From Desulfovibrionales bacterium (GTDB lineage: Bacteria > Desulfobacterota > Desulfovibrionia > Desulfovibrionales > Desulfomicrobiaceae): a stretch of DNA of 17,599 bases. The notes under the pieces are model-generated. The model was given only the letters and a program-made list of their open reading frames with translations, was not told the origin of the DNA and made no database searches. Made by a program: the position numbers and the translations under genes. The stretch's first letter is position 1, and each line of letters begins with the position of its first letter. The stretch spans positions 1 through 17,599 of the forward strand of contig JAAYGZ010000374.1 in NCBI GenBank assembly GCA_012727515.1, read 5' to 3'. This document shows positions 7,731 through 13,786 of the stretch, piece after piece.

Positions 7731-8996
7731 TTATCCGATGATCTGAGTAACAGGCTCGACAATTCTTTGGTATTTCCCGCCTGCAATGCCCCGAATAAGA
7801 ACTTTGGAACTATCCGGGCTAAAGGTCGGATCAAAGCATTGATCGAAGGTTGTGCCATATTCCTTGCCATTGACCACAATGGTAAAGCGTCCCTGCTTTT
7901 CCACCCGCGCAGCCACATGAGCGCTGTCAGGTGAAAAAACCGGAGCATAACACATATCGTATTGTCCGCTCCAGGGGCGATCATCGGCAAATACAGTCCA
8001 TTTACCATCCTGCTTGCCCAGGGCTGCCAAACGACGACCATCGGGGCTATAGGTCATGTCCATGACCATATCACCAAAGGTGGTGTTCCAGGGCTTTCCG
8101 TCCACAGCCAGGGTCCAGCGCCCATATTCAGGGCAAACAATGGCTGCAAGCTGATCGCCTGACGGATTAAACTGCTGTTGCCAGACCTGGAAAAATGTGG
8201 GCTGCCAGATGAGCTTGCCATCACGAGCCATACCCCATCTGCCAGAGACGCGCACAGGAGCAACAACGGCATTTGTCTTGGGATGAAAACGCGGTTCCCA
8301 GACCTGGTTAAAAATTTCAGCCCAGGGTTTGCCATTGACTGCAATGGTGTAGTCAAAAAGATTGACACGAATCTGAGCCGCCACCAAGGACGTGTCCGTA
8401 TTAAAGATCGGAGTCCAGGCATTAACGAAATTTACATCCCAGGCTTCTCCGTCCACGGCCACAGAATACACGCCTTCTTTGAACTTAAATATCTCTGCCT
8501 GGCCCAGTGGCACTGTCTGGACCACAGCGGCACTTTTCCGGCCATCTGGGCTGAGGATAAAATTATTGGCATTGGCATACAGGTTTTCCCAGGCCACGCC
8601 ATCCACCACCATGCCATACGTCATGGAATCTGCCACGCAGCACGCAATGACAGAACCGTCTTTAGAAAACATGGTGTTCCATAAAAAGCCGTAGCCTTCT
8701 TCCCACTGTTCACCATTCACGCACAAGGTCCAGTCACCCTGATCATTGGCCAGAGCTGTGAGCCGTCCGTCCGGAGAGTACTTAAGGTACCACACCCGTT
8801 CGTAGCGGGGCTCCCAGCATTCCCCGTTAACGCATACCCCAAATTCAGCGTCACCGGTTTTGACCACAGCGGCCACTTGCTCGCCATCAGGACTCGCCAG
8901 GCTTTCTTCCCGCCATTCAATGTCACAATCGCAGGCGGATAAATCGGCCACGGTTTTGGAACCCACGCCCCAATCCCAGGCTGAATACTGAGTCAT
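7731..8996 (-). CDS. tmcD: Tryptophan-rich repeat protein of the Tmc complex
   Basis: 421 residues from the ATG at 8996, which has AAGGAGG 6 nt upstream; the frame stays open 50 codons further upstream but without such a site. The protein has no signal peptide and no cofactor motif. It consists of about nine repeats of roughly 40-45 residues of the form VxG-x-W...(V/A)W-x-P-x-F-(S/N)PDG...VAAxV, with 20 tryptophans in all (about 5%). Clear NG/DG-x-W units lie near 57-61, 94-98, 132-136, 182-186, 221-225, 299-303 and 339-342; PDG/PDS turns at 36, 75, 150, 318 and 356. The repeats suggest a WD40-like beta-propeller. TmcD is a known but functionally obscure part of the complex. It is the first gene of the operon here. 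Confidence 0.88.
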   Translation of the reverse strand: MTQYSAWDWGVGSKTVADLSACDCDIEWREESLASPDGEQVAAVVKTGDAEFGVCVNGECWEPRYERVWYLKYSPDGRLTALANDQGDWTLCVNGEQWEEGYGFLWNTMFSKDGSVIACCVADSMTYGMVVDGVAWENLYANANNFILSPDGRKSAAVVQTVPLGQAEIFKFKEGVYSVAVDGEAWDVNFVNAWTPIFNTDTSLVAAQIRVNLFDYTIAVNGKPWAEIFNQVWEPRFHPKTNAVVAPVRVSGRWGMARDGKLIWQPTFFQVWQQQFNPSGDQLAAIVCPEYGRWTLAVDGKPWNTTFGDMVMDMTYSPDGRRLAALGKQDGKWTVFADDRPWSGQYDMCYAPVFSPDSAHVAARVEKQGRFTIVVNGKEYGTTFDQCFDPTFSPDSSKVLIRGIAGGKYQRIVEPVTQIIG

Positions 8997-9002
8997 ACAC
9001 TC

Positions 9003-9009
9003 CCTCCTT
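9003..9009 (-). promoter_or_regulatory. Shine-Dalgarno fixing the tmcD start
   Basis: AAGGAGG on the minus strand, 6 nt before the ATG at 8996. It argues against the 50-codon N-terminal extension that is open in the same frame. Confidence 0.8.
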
Positions 9010-9078
9010 ACCAAAAGTGTGAGCCTTTCCCAAAACGTAAAAAAATCAGACAGCACAACAGCAAAAAACATTGAGTTC

Positions 9079-9109
9079 GCATGTTCAACCAGGGCCTGAA
9101 TGAACATGC
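9079..9109. promoter_or_regulatory. 9-bp inverted repeat upstream of tmcD (possible operator)
   Basis: GCATGTTCA (9079-9087), 13 nt, TGAACATGC (9101-9109): a perfect 9-bp inverted repeat. The half-site centres are 22 bp apart, about two helical turns, as expected for a dimeric DNA-binding protein. It begins 83 bp upstream of the tmcD ATG. On the plus strand it is followed by CTATTTTTTC, so a terminator-like reading is possible, but no plus-strand gene precedes it. I do not recognise the regulator. Confidence 0.45.
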
Positions 9110-9333
9110 CTATTTTTTCACATGAACGGTTAGACGATAAAATCAAGTATGTAAATAGCTTTTTTATTCAGACTCGCGAGGTCGACAAAACTTTTCTGCA
9201 ACAGGCAGGTGCATATAACTTCTATTTTTTGCTGATTGTATTCATGCTTGCGCGCTGTGTGTACAGAAAAGGTGTTGGCTCAGATTTTCACTCTTTTTAT
9301 TTCAGCATCAGTACAGCAGGTGGGCAGATATAC

Positions 9334-9374
9334 AAAAGCACAAAGCCTGACCCGAATGTACGGACCAGGCTTTG
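9334..9374 (-). terminator. Terminator of the four-helix membrane protein gene
   Basis: CAAAGCCTG (9341-9349) and CAGGCTTTG (9366-9374) form a perfect 9-bp stem, extended inside by CCG/CGG around a 6-nt loop. Read on the minus strand it is followed by TGCTTTTGTA, so it acts in the direction of the gene ending at 9571. Repeat copy 2 separates it from that gene. Confidence 0.65.
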
Positions 9375-9408
9375 ACAGTGCCAGGCTTGGTGTATGCCTG
9401 AGAAGCCG

Positions 9409-9594
9409 CTGATTTAAGGAGGCACTGATTACATCGAAACACGTCATTGCAACCGCAAGGAATCGAAGCGGGAAGCACTGCGTTAATCCAGAATCTTTGA
9501 TTTATAAGTGGGTTATCGATTGTCGCATCGCTACGCTCTGCCCATAGGGCATAAACTCGCAATAACGGAATTAATCAGCATTTCCCTGATTTAA
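9409..9594. repeat. 9-bp target-site duplication around repeat copy 2
   Basis: CTGATTTAA occurs directly on both sides of the repeat, at 9409-9417 and 9586-9594, and is interpreted as a target-site duplication made on insertion. Confidence 0.75.
9418..9585. repeat. Palindromic MITE-like repeat, copy 2
   Basis: 168 bp. Ends: GGAGGCACTGATTA at 9418-9431, and TAATCAGCATTTCC at 9572-9585, which is inverted relative to the left end with 10 of 14 bases matching. The interior is the same imperfect palindrome as copy 1 (GTCATTGC..., AATCCAGAA, CATCGCTACGCT, CCCATAGGG, CTCGCAAT). It has no transposase gene and would need one in trans. The right end reaches into the membrane-protein gene and encodes its last four residues and TAA stop. 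Confidence 0.85.
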
Positions 9595-10362
9595 TTTTTC
9601 TTTTTCTGTGTCCTCTGCCGAGGGCAGGCGTGGAAAATCAGCAGCCTCAATTTCAAAGGCTGGCTTGCCGCTGACCAGTTTGCCCTGGCTGTCGATCATG
9701 GTTTCCTTGTCCAGGATGGCAATTCCAAGTTTATCCATGATTTCACGCTTATACTCATATTCCATATCTTTTTTGCGCAACTTGTAATTAAGCACCATGC
9801 GCACCACGCCAAAAATTGTCCCGGCCACCAGCAGGCAACCCAGACCAATGAGCAGAAACCTGGCTGTTGCTTCTCCAAAACGCCCCAGAAAATCCAATAT
9901 TTCTCCGATATTGTACACAACCGCCAAAAGTACGCCCAAGAGGAGCAATGTAAATAAAAAAGGGAGTTGAAAACAAAAATTAGCTATCCGAGCCAGCTTG
10001 CCAGAAACAGCATCAGCCCCGTTTTCTTTAAAAATCGGTTCGCCACGATGCCCATACACAAAATTATTAAACGCCACGACCACAATGCCCACCAGAAAGG
10101 TCACGGCCACGGGCGCGGAAAATGAGACCAGAAAATACATTTTCCAGGGAAACGGTACATCCACGGGCTTGCCTGTCACGGCGAACTCGTCAATGCCAAG
10201 CTGATAAACCCAGCAAACCAGGAAAATACAAACCTCAATCACAATCAATAAATAGATGAATCTGCGAAACAGATCCTTTATTTCATATTCATCAAACAGT
10301 GAGGCCACGCCCTTGCGACGAGGCTCACTGCGCGTATCTTTCTCATCCATTGTATTCCCCAT
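9571..10362 (-). CDS. Unknown membrane protein with four predicted helices
   Basis: 263 residues; not recognised as a characterised family. A charged N-terminus (about 30 residues) is followed by four hydrophobic segments at about 34-54, 75-103, 130-155 and 168-190, then a charged cytoplasmic-type tail of about 70 residues. Two ATGs compete: the one at 10362 has GGAGG only 3 nt upstream, and the one at 10350 (fifth codon) has a weaker site. It lies upstream of the tmc genes on the same strand but is separated from them by a terminator, so co-function with Tmc is only a guess. The final residues GNAD and the TAA come from repeat copy 2, so the native C-terminus has been altered. Confidence 0.75.
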   Translation of the reverse strand: MGNTMDEKDTRSEPRRKGVASLFDEYEIKDLFRRFIYLLIVIEVCIFLVCWVYQLGIDEFAVTGKPVDVPFPWKMYFLVSFSAPVAVTFLVGIVVVAFNNFVYGHRGEPIFKENGADAVSGKLARIANFCFQLPFLFTLLLLGVLLAVVYNIGEILDFLGRFGEATARFLLIGLGCLLVAGTIFGVVRMVLNYKLRKKDMEYEYKREIMDKLGIAILDKETMIDSQGKLVSGKPAFEIEAADFPRLPSAEDTEKEKLNQGNAD

Positions 10363-10420
10363 ATTCCTCCAGTATTACTACGTTATTGATCTGCAAATCC
10401 TGCGTTGTGTGCGCGAGGGG

Positions 10421-10449
10421 TTGAGTTCCCGCTGGTCCTGCAGTAAAAA
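10421..10449 (+). promoter_or_regulatory. Possible sigma-70 promoter for lpd-maf
   Basis: TTGAGT (10421-10426), 17-nt spacer, TAAAAA (10444-10449) in the 143-bp gap between divergent genes. Each box matches consensus at four of six positions. The predicted leader is about 50 nt. Confidence 0.3.
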
Positions 10450-10505
10450 CATGCACATATCTGTACGCAATTTTTGCCAACCTTCTCACTTTCGCGAGTC
10501 CATGT

Positions 10506-11870
10506 ATGAGTCATTTTGATATTGTCATCATTGGTGCAGGACCGGGCGGTTATGCCGCAGCTCTGCAAGCCAGTCAAAGAGGAAAACAGGTCGCTCTGGT
10601 CGAGAAATCTGCTTTGGGTGGTACCTGCTTAAACCAGGGGTGTATCCCGACCAAACTCTATTTAGGAGCCACGGAACAGATTGACGCGCTCCATGCCCAG
10701 AGCCGTTTGCGCCTGTGTTCTGGAGACATTCAGGTTGACCTTGGTGCACTTAAAAAACGCAAACAAACCATTATCAGTGCCTCGCAAAAAGCCATCCAGA
10801 CAAATCTGGAAAAACAGGCAATACACCTTGTGCAGGGACAGGCCAGGCTGACCAGTGAGCGCAGCATAGAAGTGGGTGACACGTCACTGAGTTTTGATGT
10901 GCTTATTGTGGCCACAGGCTCATCTCCTGCCACGTTTCCTGGCCTTGAGCCAGACCATGAACATATTCTGGACTCCACTGATCTTCTTGATCTGGATCAG
11001 GTTCCAGACAGCCTGGCCATTATCGGCGCTGGAGCCATTGGCCTGGAAATGGGCGAGTTCTGGCATCGCATGGGCACTCGTATCCATCTGATAGAAGCTG
11101 CTCCACACATTGCACCCACTGAAGACCCGGAAATTGCCCAGCTCCTGACCTCTGTGCTGAAACGCAAAAAATGGGACATCCGTGCCGGAGAACGGGTCAC
11201 ACGCCTTGAAACCACGGCAACCTCAGATGCAGGCCCGGTGTGTGTGCGCCTGGAATCAGGCCAGAGCCTGCACGTTGACAAAGTGCTGCTGGCCATTGGA
11301 CGCAAGCCCAATACGCATGAATTAGGCCTGGATGCTGCTGGAGTACACACCTTGCCTGGTGGCTGGATTGCTACGGATGAGTATTTGCAAGCTGCCCCAA
11401 ACATCTATGCCATTGGCGATGTTACTGGCCGCTCCTTGCTGGCTCATGCGGCTGAATATCAGGCCCAGTACATCATCAGCCATATCTTAGGTGAACATTC
11501 TGGCCCGTATGAGGCCTACTCCATGCCCGGCTGTGTGTATGGTTCCTTTGAGCTTATGCGGGCCGGGCGCATAGCCGCAGAGCTTGTATCCCAGGGGCGT
11601 AGTATCATGGTTTCACGGGCCAATCTGGGAGCCAATCCCATTTCCCAGGCCCATGGTCAGGCCCAGGGCCTGGTTAAAATTGTCTGGGAACAGGGCAGGG
11701 TGTGCGGAGTAAGCGCTGCCGGGTACAAGGTCTCACATCTTATTACCCTGGCTGAAACCATGGTCCGCGATGGCTGGACCGTGCAGAGGGCCAAAGACTG
11801 TATCTTTGCGCATCCCACCTTAGATGAAGCCTTGCGTGACGCCTTGCTTGCCCCACAGGAGCAGGCATAA
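10506..11870 (+). CDS. lpdA: Dihydrolipoamide dehydrogenase-like flavoprotein
   Basis: 454 residues of the class I pyridine nucleotide-disulfide oxidoreductase family. FAD-binding GAGPGG at 10-15; redox-active pair C41-x4-C46 in GGTCLNQGCIPTK; NAD-binding IIGAGAIGLEMGE at 172-184; second FAD motif YAIGDVTG at 301-308; and the C-terminal catalytic dyad H436/E441 in AHPTLDE. This is the E3 subunit type that reoxidises lipoamide in 2-oxoacid dehydrogenases or the glycine cleavage system. No E1, E2 or glycine-cleavage genes are nearby, so its complex is unknown. The dimerisation-domain segment usually like YTxPExAxVG reads YGSFELMRAG (345-354), a clear divergence. The ATG lacks a strong Shine-Dalgarno. 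maf overlaps its stop by 1 nt. Confidence 0.88.
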   Translation: MSHFDIVIIGAGPGGYAAALQASQRGKQVALVEKSALGGTCLNQGCIPTKLYLGATEQIDALHAQSRLRLCSGDIQVDLGALKKRKQTIISASQKAIQTNLEKQAIHLVQGQARLTSERSIEVGDTSLSFDVLIVATGSSPATFPGLEPDHEHILDSTDLLDLDQVPDSLAIIGAGAIGLEMGEFWHRMGTRIHLIEAAPHIAPTEDPEIAQLLTSVLKRKKWDIRAGERVTRLETTATSDAGPVCVRLESGQSLHVDKVLLAIGRKPNTHELGLDAAGVHTLPGGWIATDEYLQAAPNIYAIGDVTGRSLLAHAAEYQAQYIISHILGEHSGPYEAYSMPGCVYGSFELMRAGRIAAELVSQGRSIMVSRANLGANPISQAHGQAQGLVKIVWEQGRVCGVSAAGYKVSHLITLAETMVRDGWTVQRAKDCIFAHPTLDEALRDALLAPQEQA

Positions 11871-12478
11871 TGCAAGGCCCGTTTCGCGCTGTTCTTCCCC
11901 TGGTCCTGGCTTCAGCATCACCGCGTAGGCAGGCGCTTCTGGCTGGCCAGGGCCTTCATTTTTCCGTGCGGCCCAGTGCCGGCCCAGAGCCAGCACCCCT
12001 GCCAGATGAAGAACCAGCCACCTATGCAGCACGCATGGCCAGCCTCAAAGGCCAGGATGTGGCCCAGACCCATCCTGGCGCTGTGATTATCAGTGCAGAT
12101 ACTATTGTAGTTGTAGGTAACGCGATCTTGGGTAAACCCAAAAACCCTGATCAGGCCCTGGATATGCTGCGTGCCCTGGCAGACCAGTGGCATGAGGTTA
12201 TGACTGGATTTTGTGTGCTGCACCAAAAGCACAGGGTGCATGTATGCCGCACTGTAACCACGCGGGTACACATGCCACTCACGCCAGAAACCTTGCTGCG
12301 AGCCTATATTGCCACCGGCGAACCCATGGACAAGGCAGGAGCCTATGGCATTCAGGGCTGCGGTGCGTTTTTGGTAGATGAAGTGCAGGGGTCATATACC
12401 AATGTAGTGGGCCTGCCCCTGCGCTCTGTGATGGATGTTTTGCTGGATATACAGGCTATCGCACCATTTTTGTGCTAA
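11870..12478 (+). CDS. maf: Maf nucleotide pyrophosphatase
   Basis: 202 residues. Maf/Ham1-fold nucleoside triphosphate pyrophosphatase: SASPRR near 15-20, ADTIVVV near 75-81, GKPKNP, then GEPMDKAGAYGIQG and GSYTNVVGLPL. The AGAYGIQG form is that of the YhdE group, which hydrolyses dTTP, UTP and modified pyrimidine nucleotides; Maf proteins have also been linked to control of cell division. Start: ATG overlaps the lpdA stop (TAATG), with AGGAG 9 nt upstream, so translation is coupled. A rho-independent terminator follows at once and the maf stop codon lies in its A-run. Confidence 0.93.
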   Translation: MQGPFRAVLPLVLASASPRRQALLAGQGLHFSVRPSAGPEPAPLPDEEPATYAARMASLKGQDVAQTHPGAVIISADTIVVVGNAILGKPKNPDQALDMLRALADQWHEVMTGFCVLHQKHRVHVCRTVTTRVHMPLTPETLLRAYIATGEPMDKAGAYGIQGCGAFLVDEVQGSYTNVVGLPLRSVMDVLLDIQAIAPFLC

Positions 12479-12530
12479 AAAGGGGCCGACAGCCCAGAGC
12501 GCTGCGCTTTTTGCTCATCGGCCCTATTTT
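12477..12530. terminator. Bidirectional terminator between maf and the RdgC-like pair
   Basis: GGGCCGA (12483-12489) pairs with TCGGCCC (12518-12524); an inner AGCGC/GCGCT stem is also possible. T-rich sequence TATTTT follows on the plus strand, and TTTTT (complement of 12477-12481) follows on the minus strand, so it serves both convergent genes. Confidence 0.85.
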
Positions 12531-12533
12531 ATA

Positions 12534-13061
12534 CTATGCCCCAAGCCAGGCCCGCATATACTCTACTTCTTCTTTCCAGCGCGAACTAAAGCGCAGGTCC
12601 AGAAACGCGGCAAATACGGTATCCACGTAGTGTGTGCATTTTTCAATAAGGTATAATTTTTCCAGAATCCGGGCATCCGGGTCTTCGCCTTCTTCCAGGC
12701 GCGTATCCACTTTGGGGGTTTTCAGCCCTTGGGCATTCAGGGTGGCTGCATCCAGGAGTATCTGCCAGCTCACTTCATCGCGTTCAATACGCACCTTGGC
12801 TTTGTGAACTTTTTTACCTGCCCGCAAACCAGCCCGTGCTTCACGCAGTTCAGCCATGGGACCGCTGCACACGGCAGTTTCTCTGGCTTCACCTTCTCCG
12901 CCCTGCACCGCAACCTTTTGCTCCACTGCGATAGTAAATGCTTCGCCATCAGAGGTGCGAAACAAGCCATTATTATGCTCGCTGGCAAACCACAGCCAGG
13001 TCAGAAATTCCTGGCCCAAAGCCAGGCTGACAGACTCAGCGCGTTCCAGATCCAGGTCCAT
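12534..13061 (-). CDS. RdgC-like protein, C-terminal part (separate gene)
   Basis: 175 residues. The segment ELREARAGLRAGKKVHKAKV, followed by a W-x-I-L-L-D-A and LKTPKV stretch, resembles the C-terminal region of RdgC, where E. coli has EAGKVVTKLALDW...LKRLKF. The N-terminal LGQEFLTWLWFASE segment also looks RdgC-like. E. coli RdgC is a single chain of about 300 residues forming a ring-shaped dimer that binds DNA and affects RecA recombination; here the halves are on two genes. The ATG shares one base with the stop of the upstream half (TAATG, 13061) and has AAGGAG 7 nt upstream, so it is a real start rather than a frameshift. The two products probably form one complex. Confidence 0.65.
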   Translation of the reverse strand: MDLDLERAESVSLALGQEFLTWLWFASEHNNGLFRTSDGEAFTIAVEQKVAVQGGEGEARETAVCSGPMAELREARAGLRAGKKVHKAKVRIERDEVSWQILLDAATLNAQGLKTPKVDTRLEEGEDPDARILEKLYLIEKCTHYVDTVFAAFLDLRFSSRWKEEVEYMRAWLGA

Positions 13062-13690
13062 TACAGTGCTCCTTCAACAAAAATTGTGGGGGTAAAACTT
13101 TCCAGCTCTGCCCGTTGCTCCTGGCCCAAATGGCGCAAGGCCAGAAAATACGGAGTCATGGGTTCAAGATGCAGTCCAAAGGTATGGGTGAAGAGTTCTT
13201 CAAAAAGTTCAAGGAGCTTGCTCTGTGTTGAGGCAATCGAAACCACGCCCTGGGTGGTTTCCCAGACCACATCAAAACAGGCAGGAATGGGCAGAGAGCG
13301 TGCTCGCAGGCGCAAAGCCACCTGATCGCGGATTTCTTCTTTTTGTTCCTTGGCCAGAAAGCGTTTGCCCTGTTCGCGCATGGCCTGCATGGCCGCGTTC
13401 ATGGCTATCTGCACATGCTTTTTCAGTACTGCCGGTGGCACCCGCCGTGTGTCCAGGCGCAGGGTAAAGGCAAGGTACGCGCCCTTTTCCGGCGGGCACA
13501 AAGCAAAATCCGGATCAAGCATATTATCAAAAGAGACCCAGCCAAAACTGCGTTCTTCTGCGCTGGCGTCAATATCGCGAAATGCATTGCGCTTGAGCCG
13601 GTCATCAATTTCCGACCATAAATTTGTCGGAATATCCTGTTCTACAATACGATAACGGGTTAAGCCCACACTGGCCGACATAATTCCCAC
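13061..13690 (-). CDS. RdgC-like protein, N-terminal part (separate gene)
   Basis: 209 residues from a GTG at 13690. The order of features fits the N-terminal two-thirds of RdgC: an early LTRYRI strand, a FGWVSF motif (GWV in E. coli RdgC), a lysine-rich helix, KEQKEEIRDQVALRLRARSL matching the RdgC KTEKDSLKDEV...LLPRAF region, then GVVSIASTQSKLLELFEEL matching RdgC [20 protein letters not shown]. RdgC binds double-stranded DNA and modulates recombination. The protein ends where RdgC would continue into its C-terminal region, supplied by the next gene. Start choice: AAGGAGG is 6 nt before the GTG, but 15 nt before the alternative ATG at 13681. Confidence 0.75.
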   Translation of the reverse strand: MGIMSASVGLTRYRIVEQDIPTNLWSEIDDRLKRNAFRDIDASAEERSFGWVSFDNMLDPDFALCPPEKGAYLAFTLRLDTRRVPPAVLKKHVQIAMNAAMQAMREQGKRFLAKEQKEEIRDQVALRLRARSLPIPACFDVVWETTQGVVSIASTQSKLLELFEELFTHTFGLHLEPMTPYFLALRHLGQEQRAELESFTPTIFVEGAL

Positions 13691-13696
13691 GAAATT

Positions 13697-13703
13697 CCTC
13701 CTT
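13697..13703 (-). promoter_or_regulatory. Shine-Dalgarno supporting a GTG start
   Basis: AAGGAGG on the minus strand lies 6 nt before GTG 13690, ideal spacing; the next ATG would be 15 nt away. Confidence 0.75.
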
Positions 13704-13721
13704 GCGCCGTCACCTGGAACT

Positions 13722-13749
13722 TTGACGACACGATGGTTTTATTTATACG
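13722..13749 (+). promoter_or_regulatory. Sigma-70-like promoter for the GH57 gene
   Basis: TTGACG (13722-13727), 16-nt spacer, TATACG (13744-13749). The -10 overlaps a minus-strand TATAAA (13747-13742) that could serve the divergent RdgC-like pair. A small palindrome, ACTCA-CGC-TGAGT (13752-13764), lies just after the -10 at the expected transcription start. Confidence 0.45.
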
Positions 13750-13786
13750 AGACTCACGCTGAGTAACCCTGCATCCGGAGTTGAGC

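Larger units (their letters stand above)
8997..9333 (-). other. Upstream region of the tmc operon
   Basis: No gene is supported in this stretch. It should contain the tmc promoter, since a terminator lies beyond it. The best sigma-70-like match on the minus strand is TTGTCG, 16 nt, TAAAAA at about 9160-9187, which is weak. The inverted repeat at 9079-9109 is the strongest structure. A CTCGCGAG palindrome lies at 9173-9180, next to GTCGAC. The distance from the putative promoter to the ATG would give a leader of about 150 nt. Confidence 0.4.

Noticed and set aside
8997..9146. Fifty extra in-frame codons at the tmcD N-terminus.
   Set aside because: No ribosome-binding site at the distal ATG, composition unlike the rest of the protein, and an ideal AAGGAGG marks the ATG at 8996.
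9369..9383. Minus-strand TGGCAC...AAGC with GG-N10-GC spacing, like a sigma-54 promoter for tmc.
   Set aside because: The -12 element lacks the TT, and the match lies in the upstream gene's terminator hairpin region, about 370 bp before tmcD.
9100..9562. Short open frames on both strands in the region upstream of tmcD and across repeat copy 2.
   Set aside because: They run through a terminator hairpin and a palindromic repeat and lack ribosome-binding sites.
10464..10484. Minus-strand TTGGCA...TTGCG near the membrane-protein gene, resembling a sigma-54 site.
   Set aside because: The GG to GC spacing is 8, not 10 bases.
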